From the NCBI RefSeq assembly GCF_020741395.1, contig NZ_DYZA01000080.1, positions 1 through 10,733 on the forward strand: 10,733 nucleotides of DNA, read 5' to 3'. The notes beneath the pieces were generated by a model. It worked only from the letters and a program-made list of their open reading frames with translations. It did no database searches and was not told the DNA's origin. This DNA comes from Mailhella massiliensis (GTDB lineage Bacteria; Desulfobacterota; Desulfovibrionia; Desulfovibrionales; Desulfovibrionaceae). Positions within the stretch are counted from its first letter, which is position 1; the number at the start of each line of letters is the position of its first letter. Below, piece after piece: positions 1-6,052 of the stretch. The position numbers were made by a program, and so were the translations under genes.

Positions 1-45
1 GGTGGCGGCGGCGAGGGCGAGACCGGCAATGAACTTTCTGATCAT
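1..45 (-). CDS. N-terminus of a secreted protein, probably the TctC-type binding protein (partial, runs off left edge)
   Basis: Only the first 15 codons are present, reading MIRKFIAGLALAAAT. Two basic residues followed by a small-residue hydrophobic stretch look like the start of a Sec signal peptide. The ATG (complement of 43-45) is preceded by AAGGAG at a 6-nt spacing, and the tctA stop codon directly abuts that site. A secreted protein placed immediately after tctBA is most simply the periplasmic solute-binding component (TctC/Bug family), which captures the carboxylate and hands it to TctAB. This identity rests on position and signal sequence only, because no mature sequence is visible. 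In the best-known TTT operons tctC comes first, so a terminal position is a mild variation. Confidence 0.6.
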   Translation of the reverse strand, partial: MIRKFIAGLALAAAT

Positions 46-60
46 AAGGCTCTCCTTTTA
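46..60 (-). promoter_or_regulatory. Ribosome binding site of the tctC-like gene abutting the tctA stop codon
   Basis: On the minus strand the sequence reads TAA-AAGGAG-AGCCTT-ATG. The tctA stop (58-60) is followed without a gap by a near-consensus Shine-Dalgarno site. A ribosome finishing tctA would therefore cover the downstream start site, which suggests coupled translation of tctA and the binding protein gene. Confidence 0.7.
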
Positions 61-1572
61 GAAGTTGGGTTCACAGGTACGCTTATCTCTGTTCTTTCTG
101 AAGAAAGGCAGAACCAGGAGGATGAGGGCCACGATGAAGAGCGCAATGGCCACGGGATGTTCCAGGGTGTAGTCCACGAGGGAGCCGCCGCCCATGTAAA
201 TGGCCACCTGGCTCATACGGTATTCGAGCTGGTTGCTGAGCACGTAGCCGATGAGCAGAGGAGCCACGGGGAAATCGGTGAGGCGCATGAGGAAGGCCAC
301 TACGCCGATGGCGAGAGTGATCCAGACGTCGAACATGCTGCTTCTGGGCAGATAGACGCCGATGAGCGAGCAGATGACGATGATGCCGAGCAGCACGGCC
401 GTGGGGAAGGCGATGATCTTGCCGAAGCCGCGGATGCAGATCCACGCCGCGGGGATGAGGGCGAGGTTGGCCATGATGAGCAGGATGAAGGTGGCGTATA
501 CTATGTCGGGGTTGTCGGCCATGAGCCGTACGCCGGGGGTGATGCCGTGCAGAGTGAGGGTGGCCAGCATGAGAGCCATGGTGGGTTCGCCGGGGATACC
601 CATGGCGAGGGTGGGCACGAGCGCGCCGCCGGAAACGGCATTGTTGGAGGATTCCGCAGCGATGAGGCCGTCGGGTTCGCCCTTGCCGAAGTTGTCGCGC
701 GCGGGGGAAATGCGTTTGGCCGAGGAGTAGGCGATGAAGGTGGCCGCCGTGGCGCCTGTGCCGGGCAGGATGCCCAGGCCGCAGCCGAGGAAGGAGGAGC
801 GCAGGAGGTTGGAGATGCGGCCCTTCACCTTCCAGTCCGACCAGGAGGGCAGTTTCATGCTCGTGCAGTGTATGACGGAAGGAGCCTTTTCCGAGAAGGA
901 TTCATAGACGCGGTAGAACAGTTCGGCGAGGGGGAATACGCCTACCACCACGGGCATGAGGTCGATGCCGGAAACGAGGTTCTGGCTGCCGAAGGTGAAG
1001 CGCATTTCGCCGGTCTGCGGGTCGTTGCCGATGGTGGCGAGAAAGAGCCCGGCCACACCCATGAGCACGCCCTTGACGTGGTTGTCGTCGGAAAGGCTGG
1101 TGATGCAGGCGAGGCCCATGCAGATGAGGGCGCATATTTCCAGCGGGCCGCCGTATTTCACGGACAGGACGGCCAGAGAGGGCGCGGCGAGCACGAGCAC
1201 GGCGCAGGAAATGAGCCCGCCGAGCACGGAGGCCATGGTCACCCAGCCGAGAGCTTCCCGGGCCTGGCCTTTCTGGGCCATGGGATAGCCCTCCATACCG
1301 GTACAGGCAGACTGCGGTGTGCCGGGGGTGTTGAGCAGTACGGCGGAAATGCTGCCGCCGTAGATGGAGGAAGCGTACACGCCGAGCAGGAGGGCAATGG
1401 CCGGGCCGCTGCCCATTTTCAGGGTGAAGGGGATGCAGATGGTGATGGCCACGGCCGTGCCCAGGCCGGGCAGAGCGCCGATGACAACGCCGAACAGCAC
1501 GCCGAAAGCCAGCATGCCCAGGCAGAACGGATCGGCGATGGTTCCGAATGCATGGAAAATGTTTTCAAACAT
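58..1572 (-). CDS. tctA: Tripartite tricarboxylate transporter large membrane subunit TctA
   Basis: This is a 504-residue, very hydrophobic inner-membrane protein of the TctA family (once DUF112), the permease subunit that uses an ion gradient to import the carboxylate bound by TctC. The family's internal duplication is visible: GALPGLG at about 32-38 in the first half and GILPGTG at about 267-273 in the second. Further family motifs are NTPGTP (81-86), AAESSNNA (305-312) and GIPGEPT (325-331). The length matches the usual ~500 residues. An upstream in-frame ATG would add 25 residues lying inside the tctB end and having no ribosome site. I chose the ATG at 1570-1572, which gives MFENIFHAFG and has an AGGCAGGT-like site upstream. 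It follows tctB by 19 nt and precedes the tctC-like gene, so it is the third gene of the operon. The substrate cannot be read from the sequence. Citrate is only the founding example, and other di- or tricarboxylates or aromatic acids are possible. Confidence 0.93.
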   Translation of the reverse strand: MFENIFHAFGTIADPFCLGMLAFGVLFGVVIGALPGLGTAVAITICIPFTLKMGSGPAIALLLGVYASSIYGGSISAVLLNTPGTPQSACTGMEGYPMAQKGQAREALGWVTMASVLGGLISCAVLVLAAPSLAVLSVKYGGPLEICALICMGLACITSLSDDNHVKGVLMGVAGLFLATIGNDPQTGEMRFTFGSQNLVSGIDLMPVVVGVFPLAELFYRVYESFSEKAPSVIHCTSMKLPSWSDWKVKGRISNLLRSSFLGCGLGILPGTGATAATFIAYSSAKRISPARDNFGKGEPDGLIAAESSNNAVSGGALVPTLAMGIPGEPTMALMLATLTLHGITPGVRLMADNPDIVYATFILLIMANLALIPAAWICIRGFGKIIAFPTAVLLGIIVICSLIGVYLPRSSMFDVWITLAIGVVAFLMRLTDFPVAPLLIGYVLSNQLEYRMSQVAIYMGGGSLVDYTLEHPVAIALFIVALILLVLPFFRKNRDKRTCEPNF

Positions 1573-1591
1573 GGGATACCTGCCTGTCGGA

Positions 1592-2047
1592 CTACAGAAG
1601 ATCAAGGAAGAAGGGGCGGGGCATGGGAATGCCCAGCAGTTTTTCAAAGGAAAGCCAGGTAAGCAGCGCGAGGGCTACGGCTGCGGGGATGGTGAGCTTG
1701 TTCCTGTAGCCCATGACCCAGAAGAATATGAGCAGGAAGAGAAGAGTGCTGCCGAAAAGTCCCGCATAGTCGAAGGCGAAGATATAGACGACGATGCACA
1801 GAAGAACCTTGAGAAGCTGTACACGGGCTTTTTTGAAGTCATACCAGTCGTACTCGTCCTTCTGGCCGACGATGTAGAACACGCTCGCGCCGATCCAGAT
1901 GGAAATGAGTATCTTGGGATACGTCATGATGTGCATGGCGTTGGGGTCCGCAAAGAGCATTTCATGTGGCTCCATGGCCACCTTGAGCAGGCAGAGCCCG
2001 ATGAGCAGGAATATACCGCCTACAAGAATGTTCCCTCGTTTCAACAT
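1592..2047 (-). CDS. tctB: Tripartite tricarboxylate transporter small membrane subunit TctB
   Basis: This 151-residue membrane protein has about four hydrophobic segments (roughly 7-23, 43-60, 78-108 as a long or paired segment, and 118-135). That is the size and layout of the TctB family, the small subunit that associates with TctA. A charged loop, GQKDEYDWYDFKK, at about 61-73 separates the second and third segments. The ATG at 2045-2047 follows a strong AGGAGG site on the minus strand. The gene starts 18 nt after the small thioredoxin-like gene and ends 19 nt before tctA, fitting a single transcript. TctB sequences are poorly conserved, so the call rests on topology, size and position before tctA as much as on motifs. 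Confidence 0.85.
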   Translation of the reverse strand: MLKRGNILVGGIFLLIGLCLLKVAMEPHEMLFADPNAMHIMTYPKILISIWIGASVFYIVGQKDEYDWYDFKKARVQLLKVLLCIVVYIFAFDYAGLFGSTLLFLLIFFWVMGYRNKLTIPAAVALALLTWLSFEKLLGIPMPRPFFLDLL

Positions 2048-2065
2048 CGTACCTCCTGAAACGGA

Positions 2066-2341
2066 TCAGTTTTTTTCCGTAGGAATATTGTAGAGAAAGG
2101 CCAGAAGGGTGCGGCACTGTTCTTCGGTGATGATCGTCTGGGGAGTGAGGCTCCAGTATTGATCCATGATCTCCAGCACGGGAACCCGGTCGAGCAGATT
2201 TTCCCTGCTGAGAAGCGGCGGTTCGGAAATGATCTTCACAACACCCTTCAGCCCCAGGGTGCGCATGGCCCGATAAAGATTGGCCTCAATAGCCCGGATG
2301 CGCCCGGCATCGTTATCCCAGATGGAGATTTCGGTGTTCAT
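2066..2341 (-). CDS. Small protein with probable thioredoxin-like fold lacking a CxxC motif
   Basis: This 91-residue soluble protein begins MNTEISIWDN. The start at 2339-2341 is chosen because AAGGAG lies 8 nt upstream. A longer in-frame start adds 18 residues encoded in AT-rich promoter sequence. The predicted order is strand (EISIWD, 4-9), helix (about 14-29), strand (VVKIISE, 34-40), a VPVLEI segment (53-58) and a final helix (about 73-84). This follows the plan of the short thioredoxin_3 / redox-active disulfide protein 2 group, with P54 in the cis-proline position. The place where those proteins carry CxxC (about 10-14) reads NDAGR instead. The only cysteine is C76, in the last helix. 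It therefore should not be a dithiol oxidoreductase and may be a binding or regulatory protein. It is the first gene of the TTT operon, 18 nt before tctB. The fold is an inference by eye and the function is unknown. Confidence 0.7.
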   Translation of the reverse strand: MNTEISIWDNDAGRIRAIEANLYRAMRTLGLKGVVKIISEPPLLSRENLLDRVPVLEIMDQYWSLTPQTIITEEQCRTLLAFLYNIPTEKN

Positions 2342-2366
2342 GGAGAACTCCTTGTGTATGGAATAA

Positions 2367-2395
2367 CGAATATAGTTTTTAGATATTTTAGTCAA
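2367..2395 (-). promoter_or_regulatory. Candidate sigma70-type promoter of the TTT operon
   Basis: On the minus strand a TTGACT box (complement of 2390-2395) is followed either by TATATT at a 15-nt spacing (2369-2374) or by TATTCG at 17 nt (2367-2372). It sits about 30-50 nt upstream of the start of the 91-residue gene, in AT-rich sequence unlike the coding DNA. The -35 match is good, but the -10 choice is ambiguous. Confidence 0.45.
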
Positions 2396-2407
2396 CGGAT
2401 AATTTTT

Positions 2408-2420
2408 GTACTTCGAGTAC
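2408..2420. promoter_or_regulatory. 13-bp palindrome, possible operator in the divergent promoter region
   Basis: The sequence GTACT-TCG-AGTAC is a perfect inverted repeat with 5-bp arms and a 3-nt centre. It lies 12 nt upstream of the candidate TTGACT box of the TTT operon. On the other strand it overlaps a weak TTGTAC/TAATAG promoter-like pair (2406-2411 and 2429-2434) pointing toward the plus-strand gene. Its position suits a regulator controlling one or both directions. No specific regulator family is recognised. Confidence 0.35.
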
Positions 2421-2564
2421 TATTTTAATAATAGTCAATAAATAAAGGAGGTTTTGTTGTTTTCGATATTAGAGGACTGCTCTTTTTGGGCGATTAGGTG
2501 GACAAAAATTTCGTTTGATGCTAGGAAAAAATAGAAAATTTTTTCAATAAAAACGGGAAACAGT

Positions 2565-4127
2565 ATGATTTTTGACGATCAAACGCTGACTGCGGGATAC
2601 GCCTTCGCCGCACAGCTTTGCGAGGCGTACCGGGAACTTTCCGCTCGGGATCTGAAACTTGTCATGCTGGCGGCCATGGGGGAAGTTTCCCTGCCTTCGG
2701 CCCGCCTGGAACATATACGCCTGCATATCCACCCCAATTGGGAAGGCTGCAACCGTATTCTTTTCGTTGTTGCGACGCTTTGCGAGATAGACAGGATTTC
2801 CGGCGCAAGGCAGCTTCCCCCCACGCGCGTCATTGATGTCATGAGTCATATTCAGGTGTTCAGGGAGAACATGCCCGAAGGTGCCGTGATTGAGTGCCAT
2901 GGCGACAGCACGCTTCCCCTGGCGTTGTGGTTCGCGTTCCGCGGAGCCGTCGTCTATTTCACGGGAGACAAGGACTTCGCTTCCTGCTGCGCGGCCATAG
3001 CGGAGCGGGAGATTCGCTGTGTGTCGCCGGAAGAGCCCTTTGTAAGCGAGGCGTATCACTTTGTTTCCCTGTTCCGGGGCAATGTGGCCATTCCCGCTTT
3101 TTACCGGAAGCTTTTCCGTGCCCGTTACAAGGGCGCGGTGATCCTTACCACATGGTCGTTCCTCAACTGCGACAGTCCCCGTATCCTCCAGCTCAAGCAG
3201 AAGTTCGTGAGCTCCGGGGAACTGCGCACGGCCATACAGCTGCCATCCGGTGTGATGAACAGGGCGCTGCCCGCGCTGCTTCAGCTCGCCCCGCCGAGGG
3301 ACGGCAATCCCGGCAAGGTGCGCCTCATCAATGCCAAGGACTGGTTTATTCTCGGCCATGCGGGCATTGTGGAAGTAAGTTATCTGACGCCCATCCTCGA
3401 CCAGGTGGACAGAAAGCCCCACGCGGAAGGCCAGCAGCGCGGCCCCATGCCTCCCGCGGAGGATGTCGCCCCGGCGGAGCTCATTCTGCGTCAATGCGAT
3501 CTGCGCATGCGCGATCAGCAGATATTGAACAACACGGAGCACTTTGAACGTCTTGAGGAGTGTGCCACGCTTATCCGCGGGCAGGTGCTGCCCTCAAGGG
3601 CTTCTCATGAAATTGCCCATGAGTATAGGGAAGTGGTGCTCACCGATATCGACGAATTCGGCCTTGTCGCTTCGGCCAGCCGTGTACTGGACAACGCGCC
3701 GAGGCTTACGCCTTCGCGGGAGGTGGCGCTTCTGAGGAAGAATGACATTCTGCTCAGCAGCAAGGGGTCGCTCCTTTCCCTGGGCAGGGTAGGCATTGTG
3801 GCGGACACTGTGCCCAACTGGCTGCCGAGCCAGACATTCTACCTCATCCGCGCGGAAATAGTCGACCCTATCTGGCTGTTTTACTTCCTGCGTTCCCGCA
3901 CGGCGCAGGAGTATTTCCAGTCTCACAGCTCCGGTACTACGGTGCCCCAGATCAAGGTGGGCGATCTTTCCTCGCTCCAGATTCCCGTGCCCGACGAGCG
4001 TCAGCTTGAAGAAGTGCACAGGATCCATGAAGACATGCTGAAGCTCGTGAAAAAGAAGCGTAAGCTCAGGGAACAGCAGGGCCTTTTGCTGCAACAGAGC
4101 CAGAGCGTGTTCGACAGCATGCTGTAG
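2565..4127 (+). CDS. Orphan HsdM/HsdS-like fusion: degenerate N6-methyltransferase-like domain plus half HsdS specificity domain
   Basis: This is a 520-residue soluble protein. The C-terminal part (about 350-510) reads like one target-recognition domain and one coiled-coil spacer of a type I restriction specificity subunit. Its markers are LLSSKGSLLSLGRVGIV (396-412), WLFYFLRSRTAQEYFQ (437-452), SGTTVPQIKVGDLSSLQIPVP (456-476), DERQLEEV in the usual PPxxEQ position, and a basic helix at 490-505. The middle (about 186-260: AVILTTW, LKQKFVSSGELRTAIQLPSG, GKVRLINAKDWF) matches the downstream end of HsdM-type N6-methylases. However, the SAM-binding FxGxG motif and the catalytic NPPF/Y motif are absent; the region where motif I would fall (108-114) reads VIECHGD. 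It probably binds DNA without methylating it. No HsdR, HsdM or nuclease gene is nearby. It is divergent from the TTT operon and convergent with the flavoprotein gene. A TAG at 2532 lies in frame upstream, which limits the start. A regulatory or defence role is open. Confidence 0.75.
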   Translation: MIFDDQTLTAGYAFAAQLCEAYRELSARDLKLVMLAAMGEVSLPSARLEHIRLHIHPNWEGCNRILFVVATLCEIDRISGARQLPPTRVIDVMSHIQVFRENMPEGAVIECHGDSTLPLALWFAFRGAVVYFTGDKDFASCCAAIAEREIRCVSPEEPFVSEAYHFVSLFRGNVAIPAFYRKLFRARYKGAVILTTWSFLNCDSPRILQLKQKFVSSGELRTAIQLPSGVMNRALPALLQLAPPRDGNPGKVRLINAKDWFILGHAGIVEVSYLTPILDQVDRKPHAEGQQRGPMPPAEDVAPAELILRQCDLRMRDQQILNNTEHFERLEECATLIRGQVLPSRASHEIAHEYREVVLTDIDEFGLVASASRVLDNAPRLTPSREVALLRKNDILLSSKGSLLSLGRVGIVADTVPNWLPSQTFYLIRAEIVDPIWLFYFLRSRTAQEYFQSHSSGTTVPQIKVGDLSSLQIPVPDERQLEEVHRIHEDMLKLVKKKRKLREQQGLLLQQSQSVFDSML

Positions 4128-4164
4128 CGCTTTTCGGAAGGAACCTTTCCGGTGCAGCGGCTGC

Positions 4165-4200
4165 AAAAAAAACGCCCCTTCCTGAGAAGGAGCGTTTTTT
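4165..4200. terminator. Bidirectional intrinsic terminator between convergent genes
   Basis: Eight A residues (4165-4172) are followed by CGCCCCTTC (4173-4181), loop CTGA and GAAGGAGCG (4186-4194), then six T residues (4195-4200). The 9-bp stem has one C-A mismatch and is flanked by an A-tract and a T-tract. It can therefore act in both directions, ending the plus-strand HsdM/HsdS-like gene (38 nt downstream of its stop) and the minus-strand operon (17 nt after the flavoprotein stop). A weaker inverted repeat, CGGAAGG/CCTTTCCG, precedes it at 4135-4151. Confidence 0.85.
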
Positions 4201-4217
4201 CATAAGCAGAGAAGGGG

Positions 4218-5942
4218 TCAGGCCTGACGGCTCAGAGGAATGAAGTTTTCACTGTAGTAGGAATCGAAGTGGAATTCATAGCGTTCCATGGGCACGGGGC
4301 GGAAGTTCCAGACGAGCCTGCCGTCCTGCCGGGAGGCAAGATACCAGCCGAGGCTTGCGGGATCCTTGTCGGGGAAATCTTCCCTGTAATGGCTGCCGCG
4401 GGACTCCCTGCGCAGCAGGGAAGCGTTCAGGTACAGCTCCGTGGTGTCGGCAATGCCGTACATTTCCACCCGCTTGGTAAGGAAGTGCGGGGTGGGGGCG
4501 GCAATATGGGGCAGAAGATCCGCGCGTATTTCTTCAAAGCGTTTGAGGGCACGGCGCAGGCCGGTTTCCGTTTTCAGGATGGTGACGTCGTAGGGAGCGA
4601 TGATGCGGCGGAATTCGTTGAGCACCTCCTTGTAGGGGATGCCGTCTTTGCCGAGAGGTTCCAGGATGTTATGCTTCAGTTCCTTTACTTCCCGGTAGTC
4701 GGGTTCATACTGATAGTCCAGGGAGGCTGCGTATTGCCCGGCCTGTTCCCCGGCGATGCTGCCCGTGGTGGCTGTGCCGGAAACCGCCCATCCGCCGAGA
4801 TAGAGGCCGGATTCCAGGTTGCGGGCGCGGCCGGCGGCGAAGATGCCGGGGATGCAGGTCTGGCCGTTGATATCCGTGTCAATGCCGCCGATGGCGTAGT
4901 CCACCTGGGGCATCCATTCCACCTTGTCCCTGAAAAGATCCTGCCCCATGGTGCAGAGCCTTTCGTAGTTGAGCTTCATCCAGCCCACGGTGGGGGTGAG
5001 AAGGCGGATGTTTTCTTCAGGCATCTTGCTTACGTCGAAAAACAGGGGAGCGCGCCCGGCACGGTATTCCTCCACCATGGCCCGGGTGTTGAAATGCGGA
5101 TCCATCTTGGCTCCCAGAGTGGGCGAATAGCGGCTCATGAAGTCTTCGCCCTCGGCATTGACGAAGCGCGCGCCGAGGGGCAGCAGCATGGTCTGGCCTT
5201 CCCAGCAGAACTTCGCCGGGACGTTCCATACCTTCAGGAATTCAAAGTTACGCAGCTGCACACCGGCACGAAGGGCCATGCTGAAGGTTTCCCCCGTGCA
5301 GGTATTGGTGCCGTAACTGGCCTTCCAGCTGGAATTGCCCGTGGAGATGATAAGGGATTTTGCCTTGATGATGTAGAACTCCGCGCTACGGGTATGGAAG
5401 CCCGCGAGACCGGCAAAGTGGCCGTCCTTCATGAGGATATCGGTAATCTGTATGCCGGGAAGCAGGCGGACGTCGGTTTTTTCCAGTTCCGCCACAAGGT
5501 GCTGGATGAGACTCTTGCCGCCGGTGCCGAAGGGGCGGGAAAGGACGCTGCCGATGTGCTTCAGGCCGCGCTGGTAGACCCTTTTGAGTTTGCCGTTTTC
5601 ATCGCGGGCGAATTTGTGCCCCATGCGCTCGTATTCCTGCATGCATTGCAGCGAACGCTTCATGAGACATTCGATCACATCCTGTTCCGCCAGCCCTTCA
5701 AAATAGTAGGAGAGTTCCTTCACCCAGTTTTTGATATCGTCTTCAGGATCCCAGACGACCATATCGCCGCCGCACATGGAGCCCTGGCCGCCGCGCTTGA
5801 AGGGCCCCTTGTCCACGATCATCACCTTGTCGGTGTACTTTGAGGCCTTGAGGGCGGCCCACAGGCCGGCCATGCCTCCGCCGAGAATGAGGACGTCCGT
5901 TTGAAAAACGTGGCCGAGGGTATTGAGATCGCCGTATGTCAT
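4218..5942 (-). CDS. FAD-dependent oxidoreductase of the fumarate reductase / succinate dehydrogenase / AprA flavoprotein family
   Basis: This 574-residue flavoprotein has the FAD dinucleotide-binding motif GGGMAG at 21-26 and the family flavin-contact segment RGGQGSMCGGD at 50-60. FNTRAMVEEYRAGRAPLFFD (284-303) matches the capping-domain part of FrdA. IGGIDTDINGQT (351-362), GIFAAGRA (366-373) and GWAVSGTATTGSIAGEQAG (384-402) form the second FAD contact region, and RRESRGSHYREDFP (511-524) is the classic C-terminal motif. Where FrdA/SdhA carry the His that binds FAD covalently there is none, so FAD is probably non-covalent. There is no signal peptide, haem motif or FMN-binding domain, so it should be cytoplasmic. 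The segment after 239 (WNVPAKF, GEDF) resembles AprA more than FrdA. The start at 5940-5942 is chosen for its GGAG site; an upstream in-frame start adds 50 unlikely residues. It is the last gene of the TRAP operon. True AprA is unlikely, as no aprB follows. The substrate is unknown. Confidence 0.85.
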   Translation of the reverse strand: MTYGDLNTLGHVFQTDVLILGGGMAGLWAALKASKYTDKVMIVDKGPFKRGGQGSMCGGDMVVWDPEDDIKNWVKELSYYFEGLAEQDVIECLMKRSLQCMQEYERMGHKFARDENGKLKRVYQRGLKHIGSVLSRPFGTGGKSLIQHLVAELEKTDVRLLPGIQITDILMKDGHFAGLAGFHTRSAEFYIIKAKSLIISTGNSSWKASYGTNTCTGETFSMALRAGVQLRNFEFLKVWNVPAKFCWEGQTMLLPLGARFVNAEGEDFMSRYSPTLGAKMDPHFNTRAMVEEYRAGRAPLFFDVSKMPEENIRLLTPTVGWMKLNYERLCTMGQDLFRDKVEWMPQVDYAIGGIDTDINGQTCIPGIFAAGRARNLESGLYLGGWAVSGTATTGSIAGEQAGQYAASLDYQYEPDYREVKELKHNILEPLGKDGIPYKEVLNEFRRIIAPYDVTILKTETGLRRALKRFEEIRADLLPHIAAPTPHFLTKRVEMYGIADTTELYLNASLLRRESRGSHYREDFPDKDPASLGWYLASRQDGRLVWNFRPVPMERYEFHFDSYYSENFIPLSRQA

Positions 5943-5999
5943 ATGTGTTCTCCACAGAGCATGTTGTGGTTGGGCTTGGAATTGGGAATCGGTGTATTT

Positions 6000-6035
6000 C
6001 TGCCGGGAAGGAGAAAGGATACCGTATCCCGGCAG
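6000..6035 (-). repeat. Intergenic hairpin between the GltD-like and flavoprotein genes
   Basis: Arms CTGCCGGGA (6000-6008) and TCCCGGCAG (6027-6035) form a perfect 9-bp stem around an 18-nt loop. A competing inner palindrome, GGATAC-C-GTATCC (6017-6029), overlaps the right arm, so two foldings are possible. No U-tract follows on the transcript. It lies in the 110-nt gap between the two redox genes and is more likely to affect mRNA processing or stability than to terminate. Confidence 0.55.
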
Positions 6036-6052
6036 GCGGGGAATGACGGATA

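Larger units (their letters stand above)
2342..2564. promoter_or_regulatory. AT-rich divergent intergenic region
   Basis: This 223-nt stretch between two divergently transcribed genes is strikingly AT-rich next to its GC-rich flanks. It holds the TTT promoter candidate, the GTACT-TCG-AGTAC palindrome, and the direct repeat TAGTCAA at 2389-2395 and 2432-2438. It also holds an orphan AAAGGAGG ribosome-site-like sequence (2444-2451) and a weak A/T hairpin with arms GAAAAAA (2525-2531) and TTTTTTC (2539-2545). The gene starting at 2565 has only a weak GGGA-type ribosome site. No tRNA-like or other structured RNA gene was seen. Confidence 0.6.

Noticed and set aside
1573..1647. N-terminal 25-residue extension of TctA
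   Set aside because: The extension overlaps the end of tctB by 56 nt, has no good ribosome site and reads as non-TctA sequence. The ATG at 1570-1572 gives the normal family start.
157..1662. 501-residue plus-strand open frame opposite tctA
   Set aside because: It is antisense to a clear TctA gene. Its product is rich in Gly, Glu, His and Ala with no domain pattern, as expected from the complement of GC-rich membrane-protein codons.
2565..4127. A functional type I restriction-modification locus
   Set aside because: There is no HsdR, no intact HsdM and only a half-length specificity region. The gene is bounded by a terminator and a divergent transporter operon.
4269..5843. 524-residue plus-strand open frame opposite the flavoprotein gene
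   Set aside because: It is a shadow frame. The opposite strand carries intact FAD motifs and the FrdA C-terminal motif, while this product has none.
4218..5942. Identification as the sulfate-respiration enzyme AprA or as fumarate reductase FrdA
   Set aside because: No aprB follows and the gene sits in a TRAP operon. The FrdA substrate residues and the covalent-FAD histidine are missing, and no FrdB/FrdC genes are present.
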